This document shows, one piece after another, positions 52,001-56,600 of a stretch of 64,000 bases of DNA (the first letter of the stretch is position 1; every line of letters starts with the position of its first letter). Below the pieces are notes generated by a model, which saw nothing but the letters and a program-made list of their open reading frames with translations, did no database searches and was not told where the DNA came from. The DNA comes from Platerodrilus igneus. Its lineage: Eukaryota > Arthropoda > Insecta > Coleoptera > Lycidae. Made by a program: the position numbers and the translations under genes. The stretch is taken from assembly GCA_036346225.1 (NCBI GenBank), contig JARFIW010000139.1, forward strand, positions 5,270,001-5,334,000, given 5' to 3'.

Positions 52001-53691
52001 GCGAGTTTTTTTTACCTGGAAAATTTGGAATTTTGCCGAACCCTTGCTGTTCCAAGCAAGGTAGGGATGTTTAACGTGCATGACAACACTCACACACGGG
52101 ACCTCCATTTTACCTCTCACCCGAACGAGGGTGTATTTTTGTGAAAAATGCTCGCTTAACATTTTTCAAGCGGACCGTGTCGGGATTCGAACCCGGGACC
52201 TTGGGCGTAGTAGTCACACACATACCACTATGCCACGGAGCCGCCCGGTCTTGCATACCTCGAGTTCTTTGAAAATTCTTTACCTGAACTTTTGGAAGAT
52301 TTACCTCTAAATCTGAGACCGAACCTATGGTTTATGCTAGATGGAGCACTTTACGATTACTGTTAGGGAACATCTTAATAATGAATTTTCTGGAAGATAG
52401 ATAGAGCGAGCAGGTCCCATTGCTTGGCCTTCAAGATCTCCCGATCTAAACTCATTGGACTTTAGTATCTGGGGTTATTTGAAAAGTTTAGTGTACGCAA
52501 CACCGGTAAATGATCTTCCAGAGTTGCACCAATAAATAGAACACTGTTGCCAGATATCTCGAGATAAACTCTTATCTTTTGAAAGAGTGAGTGCTTCCTT
52601 TGAAAGAAGATGTAGATCCTGTGTGAAATAAAAGGATGTCATTTTGAATAACTTCTTTAGTTATAATCTATTTTGTGTTAAAATGCAATCACATCTTAAT
52701 AAAGCAAACTTATTCAGCAATTGCGATAAAATCGCTGCTATCTCGTAAACAGTTATTTTGTGGACATGTGTTTATTATGACTTTCAACCTTATTATCGAT
52801 TGTCCTACATGCCCTTAAAATCTTTAAACGATGTTTCAAAAAACCCTGTATAATAACCAGCACGAAGACTATGTACAATTTGACTCCCAAAATTAGAATA
52901 GTGAACCCTGCTAAATAAACTGAAATTTAAAGAAAGAAGCTCCAACAAACACACACTTAGAAGATAATTAATGCAATTTAATTAAAAGTTCCAAAATTAC
53001 TAGAGGGACTACAATCTTCTATACCATCGGGAAAAATAGTAATGGATATGGAGTCCAAACCTGTAACACATTTTCAAATAAAAAGCCTGGCTTCAAATCT
53101 TTAACATGCCATGTCCTTATATCTTTTCCTCTCCTTTCTTAAGACGATACGTAACAGTACCTGTTTTTTCAATAACTTTGCATTTAACATATCGGAAAGA
53201 AATTCGTGATAACATATAGTTTGGGAACGTTAAAAATAATATCTTTTAATGTCAGCAAATTAGATTTTATTAGTAAACAGTCTCGATAATTTCAGGGAAG
53301 ATTATAGTTAGGAAAGATAAGAATTTACAGAATAAGCATTTTAATGATTTACTACCCAAAATCCCTTGCAGGCATCATTTATAACTTCATTTCTTAAACT
53401 AATTATTTGATCTAAAGTAGAATATGTAATTAACTAATATTTATTAGGTTGTAATGGTATTTACTTTTATTTTAGAATGGAATGTATGAATGGCACATAA
53501 TTTTTTCCGTTGGTGCTTCTATTTACATAGGAACAGGAATCATATTTTATTTTATTGGATCAGGTGAACAACAACCATGGAATCGAATTAGCAAAGATGG
53601 TATTGAAAACATTGCATTTGAGAAATCGCAAGAATTTTTCCCAAATACTGTACATAAAAGTAATACTGATATAGAAAATACCAAAATATAG
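12838..53691 (+). CDS. SLC17/MFS-type anion transporter (sialin or inorganic phosphate cotransporter-like), seven exons
   Basis: Joined coding segments 12838-12859, 12910-13130, 13182-13418, 24404-24709, 31696-31975, 49432-49673 and 53476-53691 give 507 residues with consistent intron phases and GT-AG borders. The product is a multi-pass membrane carrier of the major facilitator superfamily. SLC17 hallmarks are YMLRVNMSINIIAM at the end of TM1, a glycosylatable first loop, QGFILGSYFWG and APGGFLSEQLG around TM2, VVYPALHCLVSRWAPPEEK in TM4-loop, a DSPDTHPRISEEE loop, and LSMGLNGAS with APNFAGTIYG near TM10-11. Known SLC17 members move organic anions, phosphate, sialic acid or glutamate; the substrate here cannot be told. 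The length fits the family. The frame is open upstream of the ATG to the acceptor at 12798-12799, so a 5' exon may be missing from this model. No stop or frameshift interrupts it, so it looks functional. Confidence 0.9.
12910..13130 (+). CDS. transporter exon 2: TM1 and first loop
   Basis: Follows a 50-nt intron (acceptor at 12908-12909, donor GTAAGTA at 13131). It encodes residues 8-81: the first membrane helix (AVCAIMLFTATFITYML), the SLC17-type RVNMSINIIAM motif, and a polar loop with possible N-glycosylation sites (NGS, NDS). The split codon with exon 1 gives Glu. Confidence 0.9.
13182..13418 (+). CDS. transporter exon 3: TM2-TM4
   Basis: Follows a 51-nt intron and encodes residues 82-160. 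It starts YGERYQWNAQTQGFILGSY and carries the conserved SYFWGFIFTSAPGGFLSEQ segment, then two hydrophobic helices ending LRIILGLMG. Phase 0 on both sides; donor GTAAGTA at 13419. Confidence 0.92.
14345..14384. repeat. (AT)n microsatellite
   Basis: About 20 uninterrupted AT units within intron 3. Confidence 0.97.
14514..14639. repeat. small inverted-repeat unit (126 bp)
   Basis: Ends are perfect 10-bp inverted repeats, GTTTGGTCGG and CCGACCAAAC. Inside is a hairpin of CCTACCTA with TAGGTAG near 14587-14619. The ends suggest a miniature transposon, but no target duplication is evident. Confidence 0.45.
16039..16083. repeat. (AT)n microsatellite
   Basis: About 22 AT units, upstream of the split 5S rRNA sequence. 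Confidence 0.97.
16400..16429 (+). rRNA. 5S rRNA pseudogene, 5' piece (nt 1-30)
   Basis: Matches the start of eukaryotic 5S rRNA: CAACGACCATACCACGTTGA followed by AAAGCACC, with the first nucleotides GA in place of the usual GC. It stops where 5S would continue GGTTCTCGTCC. The continuation appears about 1.7 kb downstream at 18120. Confidence 0.85.
16588..18118 (-). mobile_element. jockey-like LINE, 5'-truncated, with SINE insertion
   Basis: The minus strand encodes the C-terminal half of a non-LTR retrotransposon reverse transcriptase. Upstream part (18037 to 17815): FPTYLIKITRNYLENRTFAV, GVPKGSILGPTLYIIYVNDI and LYADDTAIYTSN with the YADD catalytic motif. Downstream part (17571 to 17324): WKIRINADKTEAILFHRR and VKYLGVLLDARLTFKPHI. 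C-terminal tail (17220-16957): LQNKCLRLVLHKGRYDKIKD. These features fit jockey-like elements. The 5' side is lost within the RT domain, and SINE S4 interrupts the frame at 17587-17814. An AATAAA-type signal is seen on the minus strand near 16610; the exact 3' end is uncertain and could extend to 16430. Confidence 0.85.
17587..17814 (+). mobile_element. tRNA-derived SINE, copy S4, 5'-truncated, with 15-bp target duplication
   Basis: Plus-strand SINE flanked by perfect 15-bp direct repeats, AGTATTTGTCAATCA, at 17572-17586 and 17815-17829. It starts inside the tRNA-like head just before the B box, so the A box is missing, as expected from incomplete target-primed reverse transcription. It interrupts the jockey-like reverse transcriptase between LIDKY and CKKWKIRINADKTE. 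The 3' end is AATCACATGTA with no poly(A). Confidence 0.95.
18120..18200 (+). rRNA. 5S rRNA pseudogene, 3' piece (about nt 37-118)
   Basis: Strong match to the rest of 5S rRNA: GTCCGATCACCGAAGTTAAG, CAACGTTGGACGCGGCCAGT, ACTTGGACGGGTTACCGCTT, GGGAACATCGCGTGTCGTTG, followed by T-rich DNA that includes TTTT. A few substitutions are present, for example GACGGGTTACC where GATGGGTGACC is usual. With 16400-16429 it makes one 5S sequence lacking only about 7 nt at the break. Confidence 0.9.
18860..19031. mobile_element. foldback/MITE-like inverted repeat element
   Basis: Two 44-nt arms (18860-18903 and 18988-19031) are inverted repeats with few mismatches; the left reads AAAATAATTTTGCCTGGAAT then CAGGTAAG, the right is its complement. 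An 84-nt spacer lies between. No coding capacity. Probably a non-autonomous DNA transposon. Confidence 0.65.
19533..19884 (+). pseudogene. pogo-like transposase, N-terminal part, truncated
   Basis: Starts at the ATG at 19533: MVRVYVKKSNRGKSYTKEHL then ERAMVEVNNGIITAYKANKR and YNIPRG, a psq-type helix-turn-helix. After frame changes come ILLQEEKILAQGLKTMEKWG, LSKQEIIRIVGEYVKRNDLK and TPFKNSVPEEDWF, the CENP-B-like second DNA-binding part. Homology stops at 19884 where a minus-strand LINE begins. It complements the C-terminal half at 2199, which may be of the same family. Confidence 0.8.
19885..21490 (-). mobile_element. RTE-like LINE piece C: 5' UTR to start of RT
   Basis: Minus-strand copy of the LINE seen at 57351. 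Order on the minus strand: 5' UTR (21490-21200), endonuclease domain (about 21190-20640, with many stops), then IGRYQIDYILVRQRFRNQIK near the end of the endonuclease, and the linker up to 19885. The frame is badly broken. The RT core is absent; the piece ends abruptly beside the pogo-like fragment. Confidence 0.8.
21491..21814. other. unassigned spacer between LINE pieces C and D
   Basis: AT-rich DNA. It may include the beginning of the C copy's 5' UTR, but nothing else is recognisable. Confidence 0.4.
21815..22858 (-). mobile_element. RTE-like LINE piece D: end of endonuclease to RT fingers
   Basis: A second, separate minus-strand piece of the same LINE family. It runs from the QTTLYESNKRL-type end of the endonuclease (22858) through the linker to the RT fingers, ending with a LTARVLKILTRIVQRRMKKQ region near 21840. 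It overlaps piece C in content, so the two are different insertions. Many stops. Confidence 0.75.
23771..23887 (-). mobile_element. hairpin H3, solo end of the tyrosine-recombinase element family
   Basis: Near-palindrome with 31-nt arms, CTATAATGACGGCTACTATT(CC) and its complement. Read on the minus strand it opens TAGTATATTATATAACGAG, nearly the same as TAGTATATTGTACAACGAG at 32051. It is followed by GTTGTATACTCTACTTTATC then TACAACT, matching GTTGTACACTATACTTTTTC then TACGACT at the inner side of that hairpin. No far end was found nearby, so it is a solo or truncated copy. Confidence 0.7.
24404..24709 (+). CDS. transporter exon 4: TM4-TM6
   Basis: Acceptor TTTGCAG at 24403 and donor GTAAGTT at 24710, phase 0 on both sides. 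Encodes residues 161-262: GVVYPALHCLVSRWAPPEEK, a glycine-rich helix (GALLGGTLGTVLTWPLLGAV), WGWKWGFFVPGGITLIW, then the cytoplasmic loop start DSPDTHPRISEEEKLYI. All are typical of the SLC17 family. Confidence 0.93.
25504..25679 (-). repeat. LTR (left)
   Basis: Left LTR, about 95 percent like the right one by eye. It starts TGTTAACTCCTTCCACTAGG on the plus strand. Confidence 0.85.
25680..26040 (+). pseudogene. gypsy-type reverse transcriptase fragment, inverted inside the element
   Basis: Plus-strand homology to RT motifs: GEPGLVIDYRALNRQTIK with FP, then after frame changes LDMAYGYIQIPLTEEAKAKT and VFITPDCTGQFECL. The gag of the same element is on the other strand, so this segment was inverted. 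The catalytic YxDD motif is not found intact; the end near 25960 (SYLDHLIIPA) may be its decayed form. Confidence 0.8.
26292..27271 (-). pseudogene. gypsy-type gag with CCHC zinc knuckle
   Basis: Three minus-strand blocks. N-terminal (27271-27083): MASGKSVNHEINSDNLQGQQ, ending in a coiled, Met/Gln-rich stretch. Central (26954-26643): capsid-like WFNVKNDNIKSWSDFEKEFR and a MIQRIQGYRKPVENCF motif. C-terminal (26561-26292): zinc knuckle CFNCVERGHVSVSCTQPC. Frames change between the blocks. The capsid-like region followed by a CCHC box is typical of gag polyproteins. A second copy of the N-terminal coding sequence lies at 26045-26195. Confidence 0.8.
27315..27491 (-). repeat. LTR (right)
   Basis: Right LTR, 177 bp. 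On the minus strand it begins TGTTAACATTG and ends CTAACA, followed by the leader TCTCAGAAGTGGG. Confidence 0.88.
27921..28200. repeat. two diverged direct copies of a ~93-bp unit
   Basis: 27921-28013 and 28107-28200 share TATTAACAA, AATAAATAA, a TGTACAAACAAGCAA block and GCGTTACTATTTCAAAGCAA or its near match. Family unknown. Confidence 0.7.
28277..28485. repeat. tandem repeat, about 84-bp unit, 2.5 copies
   Basis: Copies at 28277-28360, 28361-28443 and 28444-28485 (partial). Each contains an AA(C/G)...GTG start, then a TTT...AA(A/C)ATTG(C/T)A run and, in the first two copies, a final AA(C/T)CAATCAGTA(A/G)-like end. Confidence 0.65.
30114..31276 (-). mobile_element. non-LTR retrotransposon (jockey/CR1-type), 5'-truncated
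   Basis: Minus-strand RT remnant. Upstream piece (31276-31037): DIIYMDLSKAFHHIDHQLLL, the catalytic motif A region. Middle piece (31033-30686): TSGVPQGSVLGPILFNIFIN and LLYADDLKIYS with the YADD motif, then NNKLTINVNKC. C-terminal piece (30662-30210): HIQFIINKAYKMIGFMEAVQ. The 3' end is an ATTT/AAAT-rich tail at about 30114-30135. Frames change between pieces. The 5' end with the endonuclease is missing. The clade is not certain. Confidence 0.85.
31696..31975 (+). CDS. transporter exon 5: central loop to TM8
   Basis: Acceptor TTTTAG at 31695 and donor GTAAGTA at 31976. Encodes residues 263-355 and the first base of codon 356 (phase 1). It begins AIPPYCSMLVSIPFWALTIL and contains HFGNLWGLSLLLTAGPKFMS, the EVLGFNLGHSGILASLPYLA helix, and GDVIRKYKCMSITNIRK, which fits the SLC17 loop after TM8. 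Confidence 0.93.
32051..33822 (-). mobile_element. tyrosine-recombinase mobile element E1 with a hairpin end
   Basis: Left side: a near-palindrome (32051-32184) with arms of about 60 nt. Just inside it CTTTTTCTACGACTGTAG (about 32182-32200) is the inverted partner of AACAGTCGTAGAAAAA at the far end (about 33803-33818). Near the right side a second palindrome, ATTCCCGCACT...AGTGCGGGAAT (33689-33735), encloses GTTGCTTAGCAAC. Between the ends lies a decayed tyrosine recombinase gene on the minus strand. Two other loci in the window share the end structure. Tyrosine-recombinase DNA elements of animals include Cryptons; whether this is one is unproven. Confidence 0.75.
32370..33499 (-). pseudogene. 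tyrosine recombinase, frameshifted, one intron
   Basis: From an ATG at 33499 (MASDSESELEPTPPNIVEAA) the minus strand reads, with frame changes, an N-terminal SAM-like region (NELSNKYKSPTLWTHYSMLR). A 60-nt GT-AG intron (33079-33020) follows, then the catalytic domain. Catalytic residues visible are: Arg in MGACRRQELHQMK, Lys in a TVPDTKTKIIRSF hairpin, His-x-x-Arg in TGHCFRRSSATILVDAG, Trp in LKRHGGWKSTSV and the nucleophile Tyr in AENYIADSL. The full R-K-H-R-W-Y set of the family is therefore recognisable, but at least three frameshifts or stops (near 33380, 33120 and 32850) make it non-functional. Such genes are common in insect genomes; function inferred as DNA strand exchange for element movement. 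Confidence 0.85.
35046..35252. repeat. interspersed repeat of ~205 bp, copy 1
   Basis: Matches 45883-46088 along its length: AACAATATCAGAACCTATTA at the start and CACCATGAAATATTCTTAAA near the end. No coding capacity or recognised terminal motifs. Confidence 0.8.
35567..35961 (-). repeat. partial LTR of gypsy B family (395 bp)
   Basis: Direct copy of 39570-39964, the 3' two-thirds of the gypsy B LTR. Both contain a GAATAAAAGGG-type polyadenylation signal on the minus strand. Its inner side stops at 35961 while the LTR at 39567 runs on to 40200, so this is a truncated copy. Confidence 0.8.
36850..37970 (+). pseudogene. gypsy A gag
   Basis: Frameshifted gag. Pieces: MLNNLSSNNQRLMDSIENMN (coiled N-terminal region), RVENFVEFKRLFLERYWDKN (capsid-like FKxxFL motif), VCFLGETLREEDIVSMLTKH, then an Asn/Ser-rich tail (NNGYQQAENNQGSSGAS). 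No zinc knuckle is seen. Confidence 0.7.
37971..38463 (+). pseudogene. gypsy A protease
   Basis: Retropepsin-like region. The active site reads VLVDSRESNN where LVDSGS or LIDTGS is expected, so the catalytic Gly is replaced by Arg. The C-terminal flap-to-strand motif NIILGCDFLAENQIIIDF is well kept. One frame change separates the two. Confidence 0.75.
38464..39486 (+). pseudogene. gypsy A reverse transcriptase
   Basis: After an N-terminal region (38513-38770, with stops) an intact 235-codon frame from 38779 covers the palm. It has GGIRVCLDSRFFNQRMV, STIDLTASYWQIRIEPM (first catalytic Asp), VLPFGLCTPVASFIRGLSQI, LYVDDLLIYSRH (YVDD box) and LRAFLGVVNLDRRF in the connection. Homology ends near 39486; RNase H is missing. 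Confidence 0.88.
39567..40200 (-). repeat. 3' LTR of gypsy B
   Basis: 634 bp, on the minus strand starting TGTGACATGTC directly after a polypurine tract and ending CTTAGAATCTTGCA, so it has TG...CA ends. Confidence 0.8.
40261..41242 (-). pseudogene. gypsy B integrase, broken
   Basis: Core piece (41242-41009): RKLVCIDFVSPLPCSRGG and LTVIIDMFSKLVLLYLLR, holding the first catalytic Asp of the DDE triad. C-terminal piece (40530-40261): LTKFTEGDQVYIKTHLQSFA, typical of the integrase C-terminal SH3-like tail of insect gypsy elements. The stretch between is degenerate. Confidence 0.8.
41680..43961 (-). pseudogene. gypsy B reverse transcriptase and RNase H, broken
   Basis: Begins with DQKEHLLQVLNQHKNIFSGQ (43708-43517), a typical pre-RT segment. 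The frame continues beyond the solo LTR as KLKDSTLFCLKSY and ARSQIKEMLDWGV near 42800-42700, and decays further down. RNase H piece at 41877: FLIDSNITEKKILAFISRTLKGSE. Many frame changes. Confidence 0.7.
42809..43545 (+). mobile_element. solo LTR of gypsy A family, 4-bp target duplication GCAT
   Basis: 737 bp flanked by GCAT at 42805-42808 and 43546-43549. It resembles the gypsy A LTR (36225-36800): both contain CAGTTGGTA, ATGAYGTCAC, a plus-strand TATATAAA, a GATAAGAT...GATACGATA block, CTTTTAAATTT and end GGCACGTAACA. Taking it out rejoins the gypsy B reading frame through KYMHAFKLKD. Both LTRs but no internal part implies loss by LTR-LTR recombination. Confidence 0.85.
43962..44186 (-). 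pseudogene. gypsy B protease
   Basis: Retropepsin active site DKALIDTGSQFNCLSQTVFK on the minus strand, with the DTGS triad intact, preceded by GRRRSINADYFTSINVDINN. Confidence 0.85.
44377..45061 (-). pseudogene. gypsy B gag
   Basis: Starts at an ATG at 45061 (MKRTIKETDNESDVSLHAVD). Later pieces: MRLVYLNKRRCSLQQIVYGD with PASNWVKAKEDFLIFMRSLP, and RQGMLNLRRVKINEIEEFLR. The frame is interrupted by stops. No zinc knuckle is visible. Confidence 0.7.
45490..45640 (+). mobile_element. 3' remnant of an RTE-like LINE, diverged
   Basis: Reads GRPRPSYISQIIRNLGCKGY, parallel to GRRPRLDYCTQIVKDVGCRI at the end of the LINE at 57351. Short and full of stops; only the C-terminal end of ORF2 remains. Confidence 0.65.
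45798..45850. repeat. CT-rich microsatellite
   Basis: Pyrimidine run of CT and T tracts on the plus strand. Confidence 0.95.
45883..46088. repeat. interspersed repeat of ~205 bp, copy 2
   Basis: Matches 35046-35252; ends exactly where LINE copy A starts. Confidence 0.8.
46089..47650 (+). mobile_element. RTE-like LINE copy A, internally deleted, with SINE insertion
   Basis: Starts at the same 5' point as copy B (GAATGGACYTGCACCTTGAA). It carries the 5' UTR, the endonuclease start (GLENLNIEIDKLALDIVGIS and EVRW, then a stop), SSYSEEEVEAIYKDIEDILR, and then jumps at about 47300 to a segment and 3' end lacking the RT. The end is CGGGACTGAAGACCTACTGA followed by TGATGATGAT, a short microsatellite tail typical of RTE-type LINEs. 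The SINE S5 sits in the 5' UTR. Confidence 0.85.
46371..46645 (-). mobile_element. tRNA-derived SINE, copy S5, with target duplication
   Basis: Minus-orientation SINE flanked by 15-nt direct repeats, CCAAGTACACAATAT (46356-46370) and CCAAGTACACAGCAT (46646-46660), which differ at two positions. The tRNA head lacks several nucleotides ahead of the B box. Inserted into the LINE 5' UTR. Confidence 0.9.
49432..49673 (+). CDS. transporter exon 6: TM9-TM11
   Basis: Acceptor TTTTTTAG at 49431 and donor GTAAGTT at 49674. Completes codon 356 (Ser) and encodes up to residue 436: ILPGLLLFGVLLVGCDATLC, VLLTLSMGLNGASS, DLAPNFAGTIYGIINCFGST and SGFFTPMLTGYLTYEH. These match the conserved C-terminal half of SLC17 carriers. 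A partial duplicate lies at 62423. Confidence 0.93.
51635..51936 (-). mobile_element. tRNA-derived SINE, copy S6, with a different tRNA head
   Basis: Same body as the other copies, but on the minus strand the head reads GCGTCGCCGTGGATCAATGT and then AGTAAGCG, unlike GGCGGCTCCGTGGCATAGTG in S7. The B box is GGGTTCAAATCCC. It is flanked by GGTCTTGCATACC at 51622-51634 and 51937-51949. Confidence 0.92.
51951..52244 (-). mobile_element. tRNA-derived SINE, copy S7, complete
   Basis: Best-preserved copy. On the minus strand: head with A box TGGCATAGTGGTATG and B box GGTTCGAATCC, then the body with ACGTTAAACATCCCTACCTT and CTGGCCAATGTAGTACCTTC, ending AATCACATGTA. Flanked by CCGGTCTTGCATACCT at 51935-51950 and 52245-52260. 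Length 294 bp. Confidence 0.95.
53476..53691 (+). CDS. transporter exon 7: TM12 and C-terminus
   Basis: Acceptor TTTTAG at 53475; the stop is TAG at 53689-53691. Residues 437-507: NGMYEWHIIFSVGASIYIGT and IIFYFIGSGEQQPWN complete the last membrane helix, followed by a polar cytoplasmic tail. GSGEQQPWN corresponds to the G-x-G/S-E-x-Q-x-W signature that ends the last helix of SLC17 proteins. Confidence 0.93.
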   Translation, partial: NGMYEWHIIFSVGASIYIGTGIIFYFIGSGEQQPWNRISKDGIENIAFEKSQEFFPNTVHKSNTDIENTKI

Positions 53692-56600
53692 TGATTAAAC
53701 AACAATGTGATATATTTGTGAATTTACATATTCGAACATAGTTTTAATTATTTTATTTAATTGTTAAATATTTTAATAGTAAAATATTTTACTATACTTT
53801 TTAAGGAATTCATACAGTACTTATTTTAAAGTAAAATGTGGTATGATACTTTTATACGTATTTAGTTAAATACCGTAAAATTATACACTTTTATGGACAA
53901 GGAGTTGTTTTATTAGGTGTTTTACTTTAAAATATGGGTTGATTAATAGGGGCTAATATTTTGGCAAAATTTATATAATTCTATACTGGCTGGAGCAAAA
54001 GCTGAATCACTAAAATTATTATATTTGGGAAATAAATGTTTTAACATTATTTTATTTCTAAAATTTTGAAAATCAAACTGCAAATGTCAGTTTTAACCTA
54101 ATACTATTAGATTATATCTGCAAGCAACTTTTGCATTAGTGTTTATAATACTACAGAAGTACTATTATGAGCAAATACGAGCATCGGAATATATTCGTAG
54201 ATATTGATGACAATCGGCAGTACGGCAATAAAAAGGTTATAAGTCGAAAATTGGAGAAAGTGGGTTAAGTAAACTATAAGTATTAGAAATCTTCAAATAA
54301 TCATTCGAAATAGCAGATTAAATAAATATTTTATGGAAAAACAAAATATTCTATTGTATTTAGTGATATAACTTTAGCTCGTATAGACTAGTTTGATAAA
54401 AGGAGTATAGATTAATATATACCAAAAGATCCTATTGCGAAAAAGAAAAGGAGAAGAATGATACAAGTTAACATATATCACTTTTTACTTGGAGTGTAAT
54501 ACGGCAAAAGGTATAAAAGTACTTATTAGCTTATCACACGATAGATGGTCTGTAAAGCGTAACTAAGTAAGCGCACTTAAATATTTTGCTACAAAGTAAA
54601 AATTTCAAGACGTAAATAAATCAACTTTATCTTAACATAAAAGTTACACTTTTTCAGTTGCTATTACAATATTATACAGGATTATTCAAGTCGCACGCTC
54701 ACCATTTCAACCTTGGAAATTGTACGAGGTTGAGTGTATGTTAAATTGGGGCAAAGTGGAAGATTTTGCAGCTTTTCAATATTCACAAAAAAAAATTATC
54801 GTAACGTTTTTGTTTTTTAGGTATAATAAAAAAATATGAAAAATGCGGTCTTTGTTTTTGGCTGTAATTTTTTTTTTATTTAAAAGTTTTTGGAAATCTA
54901 TAAGGGCATTTCTAAAGCTATGCTGAAAATGATGACAACGTTTACATCATTATAGGACGTTTTGATCTTTCAGAACAATCATCAGATTTGTTCTCTCTTA
55001 CAGACGCCATCGTAGATTGTATTATATTTAAATAGATTGTTCTTTGGTGATTTCAACAATGTACCACATGATATACTTTTATTTGTATAGACATCTATTA
55101 TTAATAAAAAAAAACGCAGTATAGGTTGCAAAACAACTGTAGCAAGGATGTAATTTAACATGTATTCAATTGTACGCTAATAAAATTAAAATCTATCTGA
55201 TGTCAACAAACAAAATTACAAAAAGTAAAAACTTAAAACCACTAAAAGCAAAACTACAAGGAAAATCCTTGCAAACTCAGGCTATCGCTTAATCTTAAAC
55301 AATTAATAAATTCACTTAACTCAATAGTTTAAAACTAGTTCATATGAAGCTATCAATAAGTATTTCTAAAGAGTTTATTTCTGTTATTATCAAGGCCGCC
55401 GACAAACGAAATCAATGTGGTCGCTCCCCACCCAATTGAACTTTCGTTTTATCCGTTAAAAATCGTAACACGAAGTTTGAGTTCACTGAAGAATATTGCG
55501 ATTCTATTTTGGGATATATTATAAATTACGTGGCAACAGAAAATCGATCAGTGGCAATGATTGTTCCAGTGATCCCACACTTTTATACTGCAATCAAGTA
55601 TAACAACCTTGCTAGAACCTTTTTCCAGAGCAATACAGTATGTCCTACACACAATGTAACAAAACGACTTCTTGATTTGTCTTTAAAATAATAGTTTCAC
55701 TGAGATTAGTGTCATTTTGTCGGTATGCGACTGTACTATTGTTTAAAAATAAACTAAACCTAAATGATGAGCTGACAGGTATGTATGACTCTAAACAGTT
55801 CGACTTTGTATGTTATTTTGAACAGGAAATGAGATTGCAATAGTAACCGCTTACAACAAAACTTTTCATTTCATTCTTTATCCTGAACGTTTCTATTGAA
55901 ACGGAATATAAATAAGGGCTCCTTTAATGATTTCTTATACTACAGATACTCCAAAACTCTAGAATGTTTTACAAATGTTTCAATGTGGCCTATCTAACAG
56001 TAGAGAACGTCAATATCTTCATTTTCTATTCGGTGTTTCTTGGATGAAATGTACTTTCAATTTGTATAATCTTAGTAAACTTAAACTGTACCTGTTGAAT
56101 GAGTAGAAGATGTCTAGGTCGATAGATTTTGATTGGCCATTTTCCATGTAGTTATTGTTATTAGTGTTAATAAGTAGTTACAGGATTTTAAAGATGGCCA
56201 AAGATTGCAGTTACGGATAGAGGTAAGTACTAAGTAGTGTATGAGAATACAATTTAAAATAATATAAATATAGTTACAATCTAGATTCGTATTTTTTATT
56301 CTTTAAAGTTTTGCTATAATTTTTTCTTTTTACATTAGTGACGAACTGAGGAGGTAGCCAATATAAACAGCTGTTTACCCGAGTTTAAGATACAGTATAG
56401 GGTTTGTTAGTGGGTTCTTCCTCGCGTGTATTAAAAAAAGACTTGAAGATATTCTTTTTTTATTAAGATATATACAAGTTTGGATGCCGCTACAACACAG
56501 CAATATTACATAATAGAGATACATAGAAGAAATGGTTTCTTACCTCTTACATCCTGCAGATTAATTTCAGCCCATAATTACAGGTACATACATTTAGGTA

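Larger units (their letters stand above)
51020..52600 (+). pseudogene. DDE transposase with DUF4817-like N-terminal helix-turn-helix, broken
   Basis: From the ATG at 51020: MVAYSNTEMSDMVFMYGRAN and ARHFYTETFPDRQLPLHVMF, the N-terminal helix-turn-helix type found in many insect transposases (DUF4817-like). After a frame change: LTAPDYQAKMTFCEWFLRTA, then the first catalytic Asp in NILFTDEASFTKNGIFN and NNHIWCDENPH. Beyond the two SINEs come LEFFENSLPELLEDLPLNLR, the second Asp in LWFMLDGA, and the third in SPDLNSLDFSIWGYLKSLVY. So all three catalytic acidic positions can be seen, but stops and frame changes, and the SINEs at 51635-52244, make it inactive. Confidence 0.88.
50808..52850 (+). mobile_element. 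Tc1/mariner-type DDE transposon with ~110-bp inverted ends, two SINEs inside
   Basis: Left end 50808-50918 and right end 52741-52850 are inverted repeats of about 110 bp, well conserved: TTTGAAACATCGTTTAAAGA, ATAAGGTTGAAA and ACTGTTTACGAGATA are shared. TA lies directly outside both ends (50806-50807 and 52851-52852). About 1.4 kb remain without the two SINEs. The transposase is decayed. Confidence 0.9.
49674..53475 (+). other. intron 6 (about 3.8 kb)
   Basis: GTAAGT to TTTTAG. The first 630 bp are duplicated at 62601-63214. A DDE transposon with two SINEs occupies 50808-52850. Stretches 50306-50807 and 52851-53475 hold nothing I recognise. Confidence 0.85.
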
